NCBI GenBank assembly: GCA_030830285.1
Contig: JAURNF010000218.1
Span: forward strand, 4,780 to 68,779
From: Candidatus Kapaibacterium sp.
GTDB lineage: Bacteria; Bacteroidota; Ignavibacteria; Kapaibacteriales; Kapaibacteriaceae
Reading direction: 5' to 3'
Length of the DNA: 64,000 nucleotides
Shown here: one piece after another, positions 42,334-52,453 of the stretch
Position numbering within the stretch: position 1 is the stretch's first letter
Layout: each line of letters opens with the position of its first letter
Made by a program: the position numbers and the translations under genes
Notes under the pieces: generated by a model
Seen by the model: only the letters and a program-made list of their open reading frames with translations
Databases searched by the model: none
What the model was told of the DNA's origin: nothing

Positions 42334-44853
42334 TTACTCCTCGTGCGCTTCGGCCTCTTCGTGTTCTTCAAGTGCGTCGCCACCCTTTGGCTTCGCAAGC
42401 GAGAACACTACGGTTCCCGTCTTCTTGTCGAGCTTGCCCTTGATCAATGCACCTTCGGTGAAGATACCCTTAAGGAGGTCCTCAGAAATTGGATCTTCGA
42501 CAAAGCGCTGCAGCGTTCGGCGAAGCGGACGTGCACCGTACTTCTCGTCAAAGCCTTTCTCTGCAAGGAATTCCTTGGCAGACTTCGCAAGATCAAGTGT
42601 GATATTCTTTGAAGCCAAACGCTTGAGTACGCGCTTGAGCTGCAGGTCGATGATCTTGTACATGTCTTCCTTCTTGAGCGAACGGAAGATCACATACTCG
42701 TCGATACGATTCAAAAACTCTGGATTGAACAACCGCTTCATCGTCTCTTCAACGGTTGACTTCATGTTGTCGTAGTCGTCCGATGCTGCGTCGGGTGTAA
42801 AACCGATGCGACCGCCCGCCTTGACATCACGCATACCTACGTTGGACGTCATGATGATGATTGTGTTCTTGAAGTCAACGCGACGTCCAAGTCCATCCGT
42901 GAGCTGTCCATCATCGAACACCTGCAACAGGATGTTGAATACGTCTGGGTGTGCCTTTTCAATTTCGTCGAGCAGCACGATAGAGTACGGCTTACGACGC
43001 ACCTTCTCGGTGAGCTGTCCACCCTCTTCATAACCGACGTATCCTGGAGGTGCTCCAACAAGACGTGATACGGTGAACTTCTCCATGTACTCCGACATGT
43101 CGATGCGAATGAGCGCATCTTCGCTGTCGAACATGTAGCGTGCGAGTGCCTTTGCGAGCTCAGTCTTTCCGACGCCGGTTGGACCCAAGAACATGAACGA
43201 ACCGATTGGACGGTTCGGATCCTTCAGTCCAGCACGAGCACGGCGAATAGCCTTTGCCAAGTGCTCAACGGCCTCGTCCTGACCAATCACTTGTCCGCGC
43301 AACTCTTCCGCCATCTTCAAGAGCTTGGCTGTTTCGCCTTCCGCGATTCGATTGACAGGGATACCGGTCATCATCGCAATCACATCAGCGACATCTTCCT
43401 CGGTGACGTCGAAGACAACGTCGCCCGACTTGCTCTCCCACTCTTCCTTTGCTGTCTCGAGATCGGCTTGATGCTTCTTCTCGAGATCGCGCAATCGAGC
43501 GGCTTCTTCGAAGTTCTGGGACTTCACGACGGAGTTCTTGAGAACGCGTACTTCTTCGATCTTTTCTTCGAGCTCGAGTACTTCCTTTGGCACCTTGATG
43601 TTGCCGAGATGCACTCGTGCACCCGCTTCATCCATCACATCAAGCGCTTTGTCTGGTAGGAAACGGTCGGTGATGTACCGATCCGCCATGAGCACGCAGG
43701 CACGCACGGCTTCTTCCGAGTAGCGAACACCGTGATGCTGCTCGTAGCGTTCCTTGACGTTCGTGAGGATCTGCATCGCCTCTTCGGCAGTCGGCGGATC
43801 GACGACGATCTTCTGGAAGCGACGGTCGAGAGCACCATCTTTTTCGATGAACTGACGGTACTCATCGAGGGTCGTGGCGCCGATACATTGGATGTCGCCC
43901 CGCGCCAAAGCCGGCTTGAACATGTTTGATGCATCAAGCGATCCCGACGCACCACCAGCACCAACGATAGTGTGAAGCTCGTCGATGAACAGGATAACAT
44001 CCTTTGCTTTTTCAAGCTCGTTCATCACGGCCTTCATGCGCTCTTCGAACTGACCGCGGTACTTGGTACCAGCAACGAGCGCTGCGAGGTCAAGCGTCAC
44101 AATACGCTTGTCGAACAGCACACGCGATACCTTGCGGTCGATGATGCGGAGCGCCAAGCCCTCAACAATCGCAGTTTTGCCAACGCCTGGCTCACCGATG
44201 AGCACTGGGTTGTTCTTCTTGCGACGTGAAAGAACCTGCGCGACGCGTTGAATTTCTTTGTCACGACCAATCACTGGGTCGAGCTTGCCCTCTACGGCCA
44301 GCTTCGTAAGATCACGTCCGAAGTTGTCGAGCACTGGCGTCTTCGCGCGCTCAGGTGCAGCCTTCGTACGGCCACCTGGCTGCCCCTTTTCAGGTCGTGC
44401 CTGACCTGATGTGGGACGTCCGCTAAGGTATGCGTCGAGCTCCTTGCGAACAGCATCGTAGTTAACCGAGAACTGACCCAGAATCTGGGCCGCAATGTTG
44501 TCTTCGTCACGCAACAGCGAGAGCAACAAATGCTCCGTGCCGATCACGTCCGACTTGTACAGCTTGGCCTCGAGATAGGTGATTTTCAGCACCTTCTCAG
44601 CCTGCTTCGTGAGTGGGATATTCCCGATCGTAAGTGGGCCGCTCATCGAACGCACTGTATCCTCTACAGCACGCTTGAGCTTCCCGAGCTCGACGCCGAG
44701 GTTGCGCAAAATCTTGACACCAATCCCCTCGCCCTCGCGGATAATCCCCAAGAGCAGGTGCTCAGTACCAATGTAATCGTGTCCGAGACGCAGTGCTTCC
44801 TCCCGACTAAGGCGGATCACATCTTGCACTCGGTTGGAAAAGTTGCCTTCCAT
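42334..44853 (-). CDS. clpC: AAA+ chaperone ClpC
   Basis: This 839-residue Hsp100 unfoldase feeds substrates to ClpP. It has two Clp-N repeats (3-145), a linker, D1 with Walker A GEPGVGKT (220-227), the ClpC-specific M/UVR domain (EEVRVLKNSVVKSQNFEEAARLRD region) and D2 with GPTGVGKT. The C-terminal tail is acidic (ALEEHEEAEAHEE). No clpP or mcsAB lies nearby. It is the first gene of a chain with the glycosylase, ddl, the PfkB kinase and the CBM9-like gene. Confidence 0.96.
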   Translation of the reverse strand: MEGNFSNRVQDVIRLSREEALRLGHDYIGTEHLLLGIIREGEGIGVKILRNLGVELGKLKRAVEDTVRSMSGPLTIGNIPLTKQAEKVLKITYLEAKLYKSDVIGTEHLLLSLLRDEDNIAAQILGQFSVNYDAVRKELDAYLSGRPTSGQARPEKGQPGGRTKAAPERAKTPVLDNFGRDLTKLAVEGKLDPVIGRDKEIQRVAQVLSRRKKNNPVLIGEPGVGKTAIVEGLALRIIDRKVSRVLFDKRIVTLDLAALVAGTKYRGQFEERMKAVMNELEKAKDVILFIDELHTIVGAGGASGSLDASNMFKPALARGDIQCIGATTLDEYRQFIEKDGALDRRFQKIVVDPPTAEEAMQILTNVKERYEQHHGVRYSEEAVRACVLMADRYITDRFLPDKALDVMDEAGARVHLGNIKVPKEVLELEEKIEEVRVLKNSVVKSQNFEEAARLRDLEKKHQADLETAKEEWESKSGDVVFDVTEEDVADVIAMMTGIPVNRIAEGETAKLLKMAEELRGQVIGQDEAVEHLAKAIRRARAGLKDPNRPIGSFMFLGPTGVGKTELAKALARYMFDSEDALIRIDMSEYMEKFTVSRLVGAPPGYVGYEEGGQLTEKVRRKPYSIVLLDEIEKAHPDVFNILLQVFDDGQLTDGLGRRVDFKNTIIIMTSNVGMRDVKAGGRIGFTPDAASDDYDNMKSTVEETMKRLFNPEFLNRIDEYVIFRSLKKEDMYKIIDLQLKRVLKRLASKNITLDLAKSAKEFLAEKGFDEKYGARPLRRTLQRFVEDPISEDLLKGIFTEGALIKGKLDKKTGTVVFSLAKPKGGDALEEHEEAEAHEE

Positions 44854-44930
44854 GGCAGGTATTCCTCAGGGAACGGTGAACATTCCTTCCTACGACGTAC
44901 AGCGCGCAGTTCTGTTACGTTTTGGCACGG

Positions 44931-44966
44931 AAATATAGCTCCCACCCCGCGCCTGAGGGGGCGGAG
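44931..44966 (-). terminator. Possible terminator between the OmpA-like gene and clpC
   Basis: On the minus strand CTCCGCCCC can pair with GGGGTGGGAG through one bulge, followed by CTATATTT. It lies about 35 bases after the stop of the 45001-45900 gene. The T-tract is weak. The same A/T-rich bases might form part of the clpC promoter. Confidence 0.4.
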
Positions 44967-45000
44967 ATTATGCACATGAATACCTTAGATCGAGTGCTGC

Positions 45001-45900
45001 TTACTCGTACAGCTTCTTCACCTTGCCCAATTTGATCACCAGCGTTGGCATTGCTGGAGCTGCAGGAGCGGCCGTCTTGGCAGCAGCTGTAGGAGTCTTA
45101 CCCTTACCCTTTGCCGGTGTGGCTGCAGGTGTGGCTACTGGTGCACTCGCAGGCGCTGCCAGCATGCCGGCAACGTAGGAAATGCGGACGTCGCCCATCT
45201 TGACAGTCTTAGTGAGTTCTTTGACTGCGGCAATACGCTGCGCTACAAGATCTGTGTTAGGGTCTGCTGGATAAGCTGGACGCGCTGGTTCAGGGGGCGC
45301 TGGTTGCCCCTTCTTTACCTTCTTGACGGCCTTTTTCCAGGCATCGAGCTCCTTGGCGTAAGCGACATCGACCTGCGCCTTGACCTTGCTAATCTGATCT
45401 TCATCGGGAGCGATGGTGACGACGAGGTTCATTTCGCCATTTGAGCGCAACAGCTCGTTGATCTGATCAACAGCCGCTTTGCTTGCAGGCGTGAGTGTAG
45501 CAGCATTACGGTCGAATGCATTCATCACCGATGCGATCTGCGTACCCTCGACCACCTCACGCACGTTGATGTCGTGCTTGATGATCTTGAACTTCTCAGC
45601 CTTCGGGATTTCTACGACCACTTCTTTGCGGTAGACGTTGTACCCCGTGCATGCAATCTTGTGGGGTCCGGGTTCTGAAAGCGTCTGGAGGTACGTGCCA
45701 TCCTTGCTGTTCGATGAGATCGAGATACGCTTTCCCGATGGCGTCCAGATGAACATCTTACAACCAATCGGCTTTCCTGTAACGGAGTCGCGAATGACGC
45801 CTTCAAGATTAAGGTTGGCTTGCTGTGCGGTGGCTGCCATAGCAACAACACCAAAGGCTCCTACGAGCACCAGTGCACGAACACTTGCAATCATTCCCAC
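45001..45900 (-). CDS. Exported OmpA-like protein with carboxypeptidase-regulatory-like domain
   Basis: This protein of about 299 residues has a signal peptide (LVLVGAFGVVAMAATAQ). It is followed by a carboxypeptidase-regulatory-like beta domain (LEGVIRDSVTGKPIGCKMFIW ... LSEPGPHKIACTGYNVY) and a degenerate OmpA-like start (AFDRNAATLTPASKAAVDQINELLRSNGEMNLVVTI). The OmpA half is then interrupted by a lysine/proline-rich stretch (KKVKKGQPAPPEPARPAYP), and an Ala/Pro/Lys-rich low-complexity region precedes the C-terminus. The usual NxxLSxxRAxxV peptidoglycan motif is not obvious, so cell-wall binding is doubtful. The start could be GTG 45900 or ATG 45894. Confidence 0.7.
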   Translation of the reverse strand: MGMIASVRALVLVGAFGVVAMAATAQQANLNLEGVIRDSVTGKPIGCKMFIWTPSGKRISISSNSKDGTYLQTLSEPGPHKIACTGYNVYRKEVVVEIPKAEKFKIIKHDINVREVVEGTQIASVMNAFDRNAATLTPASKAAVDQINELLRSNGEMNLVVTIAPDEDQISKVKAQVDVAYAKELDAWKKAVKKVKKGQPAPPEPARPAYPADPNTDLVAQRIAAVKELTKTVKMGDVRISYVAGMLAAPASAPVATPAATPAKGKGKTPTAAAKTAAPAAPAMPTLVIKLGKVKKLYE

Positions 45901-45904
45901 GTGA

Positions 45905-46672
45905 TCATCCCTTTGCTGAGTTTAGAAACTTCGCGATCCCTTGCTTGCAGTCGTCGGTCTGACGTGCAAGTGCATTCATCACGGTTGCGTAGTGCAACCC
46001 TGCTTCGAGTGACATGCTATGTACCGACTCGAGCATCATTTTACTCATTGCCATGGCCGAGGGGCTATTTGCCGCAATGGACTTGGCAATCGACATCGTT
46101 GTAGCCTCAAGGTCGGCATCATCCACAACGTGGGAAATGAGTCCCAACCGCTGTGCTTCTTCCGCACCGATGTTCTCTGCTGTCAACACCAAGCGTCGTG
46201 CTTGCGTATCGCCGATCTTTCGCACGAGATACACCATGACGATCGCCGGTATGAACCCGATGCGCACCTCGGAATACCCGAACAGCGCTTTCTCACGTCC
46301 AGCCACGACGATATCGCATACGGTTGCGAGACCACATCCGCCGGCAATTGCCGCACCATGGACCATACCGATAACGGGCTTGGAACAGCCAACGATCGAC
46401 TGGAACATGTCCTTGAGATCAGTTGAATCGGCAAGATTTTCGAGCGGTGAGTTCTGACTGATTTGCTGGAGATAGGCGAGGTCGGCACCGGCACAAAACG
46501 CCGGTCCATCCCCACGCAGGACGATGACACGCACGTCGGGATCGGCACCCATCGACGTAAACGCACGATGTAGGTCCGACACAAGCTCGGCGCTGAGCGC
46601 ATTCCGCTTGTCGGCACGATTCATAACGATCGTACCAATTCCATCAGCGATGGATGTGAGAACGAGTTCCAT
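45905..46672 (-). CDS. Enoyl-CoA hydratase/isomerase (crotonase) family protein
   Basis: The protein has 255 residues from ATG 46672 (a TTG three codons upstream is the alternative). Crotonase motifs: GDGPAFCAGADLAYL, MVHGAAIAGGCGLATVCDIVVA and ALFGYSEVRIGFIPAIV. The glutamate of YSEVR, equivalent to Glu164 of rat crotonase, is present, but the position of Glu144 is glycine (GGCGLA). This variation is known in methylglutaconyl-CoA-hydratase-like and isomerase-like members. The GYSEVRIGFIPA phrase favours the methylglutaconyl-CoA hydratase side. It may act in leucine or fatty-acid breakdown; a link to the paa genes is not shown. Confidence 0.85.
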   Translation of the reverse strand: MELVLTSIADGIGTIVMNRADKRNALSAELVSDLHRAFTSMGADPDVRVIVLRGDGPAFCAGADLAYLQQISQNSPLENLADSTDLKDMFQSIVGCSKPVIGMVHGAAIAGGCGLATVCDIVVAGREKALFGYSEVRIGFIPAIVMVYLVRKIGDTQARRLVLTAENIGAEEAQRLGLISHVVDDADLEATTMSIAKSIAANSPSAMAMSKMMLESVHSMSLEAGLHYATVMNALARQTDDCKQGIAKFLNSAKG

Positions 46673-46699
46673 GGTCGACAAGATACGGCGTGAGAACGA

Positions 46700-49591
46700 T
46701 CAGCGCGTTATCACAATTGGCCACGCACGAGTGCTGAACCCGTCTGGTAAACTGAGGTGGCTCATGGTGTACACGTAATACACGCCAGCCGGTAGTCGAC
46801 TCACGTTGAGTACCACAAGAATCTGTCCACCCGCAACGGTCTCGAACGTCACCTCATCCACACGACGCCCTTGTGCATCATATACTGCGAACGATGCTGG
46901 CGATGCCGTGATGCCACCTGACGGAATGTAAACGTAGTCAGTTGCGGGAACGGGGAACGGCGCACCGGCAAACACGCTATCAGATGGATCAGGCTTGTCC
47001 CATGCGTTGTTCAACAACCCCGATACTCCAGCTACTGACGTGTCCATTGCGATCACGTGACGGAACATGCGTCGATGACCAGGTGGGATGGCTTCGGTAA
47101 ATCGCATCCCAACAACAGCCGCAATGTCGTTCACACCCGCATACGTAATCGGCGTTGAGCTAATGAGGAGTTGGCGCTTTCGTTCCTGTGAAAACCCGTT
47201 GTAGGTGGTTGTGTTATCCAAGCTGTTGAGGATCGGCACAGCATCCGAGGTGCTTGAATGCACCGTTAGAGCTACGATCGGACTTTGCGCCTCCGTGCTG
47301 GCAACCCAACATCCGGAAGCATCGCTCCAGGTGGAGTTCTTCGCGGGTTGCGCTCCAAGATCCCAATCATAAAACCATCCCATCGCGCAATCACGCAGCA
47401 TCGTATCACTGCGATTGGTGAGCGTGGCATCAATGGTGATGATCGCAGCGGCTGTATCAAGTGCAACGTTGAGCTCGACCTCGACACCGATGCGAAGGCT
47501 ATCTGGCGAATCAGCATCGGTGAGAACTGCACGGAGTGGGTATGGCGCAAGAAAGGGCTTGGTTGCGCTAAAGTGATCGTTGTGTCCGCGCATGGCGCGA
47601 GCACCATCAACCACTCGTCCGTTGGCTGTGATCATCAATGCCCCTTCGTACAACTGACCGCACCATTGACGGAAGGAGAACCCTTCACCTTGACCGCGCT
47701 CGAGATCGGTGTTTCCAATGCGCCCATGATCACCGATACTTACGCGCACATCATTGTTTGCAAGCGTCACGAATGCTGGTGCTGGAGTAACTGGCACAAT
47801 GATCCGGCGCACGACCTCTTCACCACCGCTGCGCTGTCCGTTGAGTTCAAGCACGACATACGCCACATCATCCGTTGCACGCGTTACACGCAGACGAACC
47901 TGCGGCAATGAGAGGCGTTGCTGCGGTGTGAGCTGCAATCCAACTGAAACCTCAGGAGTAAGCACCTGCACAGCATCGGCGGATACACCGCCAACAGCAA
48001 CAACACGCATGCGATTCAGCTGCCACTGTCCCATCACGTTGATCACCCACGGTGTAACATTCAACGTGTCACCAACGCCCCAGCGTTGCGCGCCGCCGGC
48101 AGCGGCAAGGTGCACGGTATCATAGACAACCGAGACGATCGATGTTGGTTCGGCAGTAACAGCAAGCAACGCATTCACACGCCCACGCGGAAGCAGCAAT
48201 GAGTCGATCGTTGGCGGCACATAGGTCCATGGTGCTGGATCGACAGACTCTCGCACAATTGCACATGCTTCTAGTGGTGAGAGTTCGGGATGCTTCGATC
48301 GTACCAAACCAACAATAGCAGCAGCAATCGGGGCTGAACCGCTTGTGCAGCAGAATCCCATATACCCACCATCATTGCCCGTAGTCCACGTGTCGTGTCC
48401 GGGTGCCATCACATCCACCGTCGGACCATGTCCAGACATCGCAATGACGTCGTCGCGAGAATTCACAACACCCACACTCAACACACCACGATAGCTCGCA
48501 GGAAAGAATGGTGTTGGTGACGCATGATTGCCGGCGGCAGCAACTACTGCCGTGCCACGCGCAATTGTGTAGGCAATCACATCCGCGTCAATGCACGAGC
48601 GTGACTGACTTCCCCACGAACAATTGACGATATCAACATCGTTGACGGCACAATAAAGCAGCGATTCATACCCATACACGATACCACGAATATTATCGGG
48701 CATCGTACGCAACGGAAACATCCGACATTGATTCGCGATGCCTGCAATGCCAAGAGCATTATTGACCGTTGCACCCACAATTCCACCGACACCACTTCCA
48801 TGACTGTCACTCGGATGCCATGTATTGCCTGGTGTTCCCATGCCGAGTTCAGCGCAGAAGTTGTAGCCACGATAGTCATCGACATAGCCGTTGTTGTCGT
48901 CGTCAACACCATTGTCGGGAATCTCACCTCGACGCACAGCGAGTGCATCAGTGAGATCCTCATGTGGCTGCATCAAGCCACTATCGCTGATCCCGATCAC
49001 AACCGTATCCGATCCGTCTTCAACATCCCACGCTTCAAATACCTTGATCAGGTTGAGCATGGGCTGTCGATCGCGCTGTGGATCATTGGGCTCGCCCATA
49101 AGTTGTGCAACGCACCATGGTGCAGCACATTCGATCGGACCGCATCCTGTTTCAAGAAGCTGCACCATACGCTCGGGTGTAATCCGCACGTCGTCCCATG
49201 CCACTACATACGAACGTAGCAGACGTTCCTCGACGTCGAGCGCGTCGTTGAGCGAGGATGGACGCGGTTGGCGCTGTGTGGATGTGCTCCAACGTAGTGA
49301 CTGCTCGCGCGGCAGCACAGCACGCTCGATCCGGAGTCCAAGCATGCCTAGCACAGCATCTGCATTCTGCGCTGCATCAGGCGTAAGACGCACCTTCGCA
49401 CGTCCAGCAATCACAGGATCAGGTCGATGTGGCAACTCCGCCGGTAGTACAGTAAGCTGTGCGTGCAGCACCACCGACGATGCTACGAGTAGCAGACCAA
49501 CGGCTACGCGTCGTGCAAGCGTTCGGACATCAGCGAACGATCTGTAGCGTTGATGTTGCGGTTGACGTGGTCGAGCGAAGCGATACGACAT
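46700..49591 (-). CDS. Secreted subtilisin-like (S8) protease with T9SS tail, copy 2
   Basis: The protein has 963 residues from ATG 49591 (a GTG two codons earlier is the alternative). Signal peptide: VAVGLLLVASSVVLHA. A prodomain-like region reaches to about residue 185. The S8 domain has Asp203 (GISDSG), His264 (DSHGSG), Asn357 (AAAGNHA) and Ser418 in the unusual CTSGSAP, where GTSMASP is normal. A calcium-type loop DDDNNGYVDD lies between Asp and His. Beta-rich domains follow, then a T9SS-like tail (GAPFPVPATDYVYIP ... LPAGVYYVYTM ... WPIVITR). The 5' end overlaps the preceding subtilase gene by 62 bases in another frame. Confidence 0.86.
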   Translation of the reverse strand: MSYRFARPRQPQHQRYRSFADVRTLARRVAVGLLLVASSVVLHAQLTVLPAELPHRPDPVIAGRAKVRLTPDAAQNADAVLGMLGLRIERAVLPREQSLRWSTSTQRQPRPSSLNDALDVEERLLRSYVVAWDDVRITPERMVQLLETGCGPIECAAPWCVAQLMGEPNDPQRDRQPMLNLIKVFEAWDVEDGSDTVVIGISDSGLMQPHEDLTDALAVRRGEIPDNGVDDDNNGYVDDYRGYNFCAELGMGTPGNTWHPSDSHGSGVGGIVGATVNNALGIAGIANQCRMFPLRTMPDNIRGIVYGYESLLYCAVNDVDIVNCSWGSQSRSCIDADVIAYTIARGTAVVAAAGNHASPTPFFPASYRGVLSVGVVNSRDDVIAMSGHGPTVDVMAPGHDTWTTGNDGGYMGFCCTSGSAPIAAAIVGLVRSKHPELSPLEACAIVRESVDPAPWTYVPPTIDSLLLPRGRVNALLAVTAEPTSIVSVVYDTVHLAAAGGAQRWGVGDTLNVTPWVINVMGQWQLNRMRVVAVGGVSADAVQVLTPEVSVGLQLTPQQRLSLPQVRLRVTRATDDVAYVVLELNGQRSGGEEVVRRIIVPVTPAPAFVTLANNDVRVSIGDHGRIGNTDLERGQGEGFSFRQWCGQLYEGALMITANGRVVDGARAMRGHNDHFSATKPFLAPYPLRAVLTDADSPDSLRIGVEVELNVALDTAAAIITIDATLTNRSDTMLRDCAMGWFYDWDLGAQPAKNSTWSDASGCWVASTEAQSPIVALTVHSSTSDAVPILNSLDNTTTYNGFSQERKRQLLISSTPITYAGVNDIAAVVGMRFTEAIPPGHRRMFRHVIAMDTSVAGVSGLLNNAWDKPDPSDSVFAGAPFPVPATDYVYIPSGGITASPASFAVYDAQGRRVDEVTFETVAGGQILVVLNVSRLPAGVYYVYTMSHLSLPDGFSTRAWPIVITR

Positions 49592-52409
49592 ACACACCCG
49601 ATGGAAGATTCGAAGTAGAAATCACCATGGTCGACTGATCATCTCCACGATGATACGACACCTTACGGCCTGTTGCATCGAGGATTGTTACTGCTGACAA
49701 TGGTTGTGGGGACGACACAACAACGACATCGCGAGCAGGGTTTGGCTGAAGCTGAACGGCTACTTCTGAACGTTGATCCTGCACGGAGACAGCTGTCGGC
49801 AACACATCACGCATGCGCGACGCTGCTTCCGATGCCGACGCACCCAGTGTAATCACGACGGTGTACTCATACGTTGCTCCGTCTGCCATGGGACCCGTAT
49901 AGCTCATACCTATCACACTGCTGAGATCGCTCTTGTTGGTTGTTTGAATCGTTGTCCCACTCGACAGCATGCGTAGTCGATCAGCAATCGACAATCCATC
50001 CGGATCGTTGATCACCGATGCGAACGGGAACGCAGCGGATTGCGCAACACCACCTGGTGTTTGCGACACAACCGCATGACAGATCGCAACGTCGAATCCT
50101 TCACGCGTGAAGATCTCGGCAGCAGCGGCCAACCCCGTCAACGCCTGTGGTATCGCCTCTGGTGCCAATCGCGCACCATTATTCACAGCGTCGCTACCAA
50201 TATCCCAGTCAAGGAAGTACCCCGAACCAACATCGTTTCGAACCTGTCCCGATGTGTTGGTGAGTTTCACCTTCAGCACCACTACTGGCAACTGCGGATC
50301 AGGGAAACGCACCGTTTGCTGAACATCAATGCCAATTGGTGAAGTCGCATTCGGATCATTCATCACACCGACATTCGCCCGGGGCTCAACGAACGCCTTC
50401 GACGCTACAAAGTCAGAGCGGTATGGCTGTGTGTCTGCAAAGCCTGTGCTCGACCGTACACCACCCTCTGTGAGGAGCACACCACCTGGCGACATCAGCT
50501 GAAAGCCACGTGGCAACCAGCCAAATCCATCGCCTTGCTTTGTGTCTAATACCGAACTGTACCCTACTGCACCATCATCACCCATCGATACTGCGACAAC
50601 GCCATTGCTGAAGGTTGTCATCCCAGATGGTGGCTGCAAATACCAGAATGCTCGGTCTTGCTCGCCATCAGCCTCGATATCAAGTGCAAGAATACATGGC
50701 GACTCAAGCGTGAGTTGATCCAGATACAGCGTGAACGACATCTCGCGCTGCGCACCACTGCCAATAGGTCCAAGCTGGACGCTTTCGGTTGGGATACGAA
50801 CACTCCAACCCATTGCATCGCTTACACGCAGACGTGCTGTGCCAGCCGTAATCGCACGTAGGTCATTTGCTACCGTCACTACCATCTGCACAGTATCCCC
50901 TGAGCGATACCGAGTTGTCACGCGTGACGTATTCGGATCGATGATGCGAACTGAGGCAATACGGCATGCGATCAAACTCATGGGGTCGGTCGTGAGCGCA
51001 CGCTGCATATTCACCCGGCCCGGCAGGAAGTCGGCCACGTTGCTGTTCTTCGATGAGATATCGTCCGATGTGCGGCGCAGAACGCCAATCACTTGATCTG
51101 TTGTGAGCGCCGGGTACTTGCCACGCACGAGAGCTGCAACGCCCGCTGCAATTGGCGATGCGAAGGATGTTCCCTCGACGCTAAAGTTTGTGTAACCACC
51201 TCCAGCTTCGGTCGTGTATGCCTGCGAACCTGGCGCCATCACCTGGGCATTCCCGCCCAGACCCGATGATGCCTGCACGAAATCGTCGGCATCCGTCTCA
51301 CCAACACCAAGCACACCAGTATAGCCGGAAGGATAATTCAAGAAGCGCCAACCATCTCCACTTCCACCTGTTCCATGATTGCCGCCTGAAGCAACAACCA
51401 GCACATTATTCGCACGACAATAGTCGATCACAGATTGATCGATTGCTGAATACGGCTTTACGATTCCCCAGCTAGTGTTCACCACACTGAATTTGCGTTG
51501 GGCTGCGTAGATCAGCGACTGGTATCCGAAGATGATCGAGGAAGATCCGTTACGCGATACCTTCATCGGGAAGATGCGCGAGCGATTTCCTACGCCTGTG
51601 ATGCCAACGCCATTATTCGCAGTAGCACCGGCAAGCCCAGATACCTTCGTTCCGTGTCCGTCGGCAGCATTATTCGCTGTCTCACCAGGCAGCGTACCAT
51701 CGGTGGCGCTTGCGAAGTTGTAGCCAAGAGCATCATCGACGTAGCCATTGCCGTCGTCATCGACCTCGTTACCCGGAATCTCTTGCCAGTTGCGGGCGAT
51801 GTTGCCGCGCAGATCTTCGTGGTTTTGGCTCACGCCGTTATCGGAAATGCCAATCACGACCGATGTATCGCCGCTGAATGCTTCCCATCCGGCAAGTGCC
51901 GATATCGTCGCCAAGTAGCGCTGTTCCGATTGCATCGGATCATTTGGTGCAACACGACGCATTGCCTGCTGCTGCATCACATACCAAGGCTCGGCAATCT
52001 CGACATGTGCGCGTGCCTTCGTCGAGAGTTCACGAACAGCATCAAGCGGAGCAACACCGTTGAGCTGCACGACAAATGTGCGTGTGAGTTGCTCCTCACT
52101 CATCCACAGGAGCTTCGCTGTAGTGGCGAGTGGACGTGAAGCACGGGGCTGTGATGATGACGAAAAGTAGACCGAACGCTTGGCATCGAGAAGTGGCTCG
52201 ACGATCGTGTACTGTGATGGTAGAAGTTGCTGCGCTTCCTCGAGCGAGCGCACCGCGTGCATCCGCACGTAGATGTGCGAGGCACGAACATCGAATGTAG
52301 CCGTACCGATACGCACCGAGGTCACATCATCGGAGGCGTGCACGCCCCCTACTATGAGGAGCATCGTGCATAGAAGGTGGACAATTCGAGGGGTGAAGTG
52401 TTTGCCCAT
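49530..52409 (-). CDS. Secreted subtilisin-like (S8) protease with T9SS tail, copy 1
   Basis: The protein has 959 residues. A signal peptide (about 1-25) is followed by a prodomain-like segment and an S8 domain with Asp190 (GISDNGV), His252 (DGHGTKVSG), Asn344 (SGGNHG) and Ser415 (EGTSFASP), so the full triad is present. A DDDGNGYVDD calcium-type loop is found at 217-226. Later beta domains share order and phrases with the downstream copy (GDGFGW, VNNGA, GMSYTGPM), which points to gene duplication. The tail has LQPNPARD and LPSGVYVVSLRS, a T9SS type A domain. It is divergent from dnaX, with 44 bases between the starts. Confidence 0.92.
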   Translation of the reverse strand: MGKHFTPRIVHLLCTMLLIVGGVHASDDVTSVRIGTATFDVRASHIYVRMHAVRSLEEAQQLLPSQYTIVEPLLDAKRSVYFSSSSQPRASRPLATTAKLLWMSEEQLTRTFVVQLNGVAPLDAVRELSTKARAHVEIAEPWYVMQQQAMRRVAPNDPMQSEQRYLATISALAGWEAFSGDTSVVIGISDNGVSQNHEDLRGNIARNWQEIPGNEVDDDGNGYVDDALGYNFASATDGTLPGETANNAADGHGTKVSGLAGATANNGVGITGVGNRSRIFPMKVSRNGSSSIIFGYQSLIYAAQRKFSVVNTSWGIVKPYSAIDQSVIDYCRANNVLVVASGGNHGTGGSGDGWRFLNYPSGYTGVLGVGETDADDFVQASSGLGGNAQVMAPGSQAYTTEAGGGYTNFSVEGTSFASPIAAGVAALVRGKYPALTTDQVIGVLRRTSDDISSKNSNVADFLPGRVNMQRALTTDPMSLIACRIASVRIIDPNTSRVTTRYRSGDTVQMVVTVANDLRAITAGTARLRVSDAMGWSVRIPTESVQLGPIGSGAQREMSFTLYLDQLTLESPCILALDIEADGEQDRAFWYLQPPSGMTTFSNGVVAVSMGDDGAVGYSSVLDTKQGDGFGWLPRGFQLMSPGGVLLTEGGVRSSTGFADTQPYRSDFVASKAFVEPRANVGVMNDPNATSPIGIDVQQTVRFPDPQLPVVVLKVKLTNTSGQVRNDVGSGYFLDWDIGSDAVNNGARLAPEAIPQALTGLAAAAEIFTREGFDVAICHAVVSQTPGGVAQSAAFPFASVINDPDGLSIADRLRMLSSGTTIQTTNKSDLSSVIGMSYTGPMADGATYEYTVVITLGASASEAASRMRDVLPTAVSVQDQRSEVAVQLQPNPARDVVVVSSPQPLSAVTILDATGRKVSYHRGDDQSTMVISTSNLPSGVYVVSLRSTTSTATSTLQIVR

Positions 52410-52453
52410 GGCAGAGGGTTTTCGCAGTTTGAGGTTTCGGATTACACAAGACT

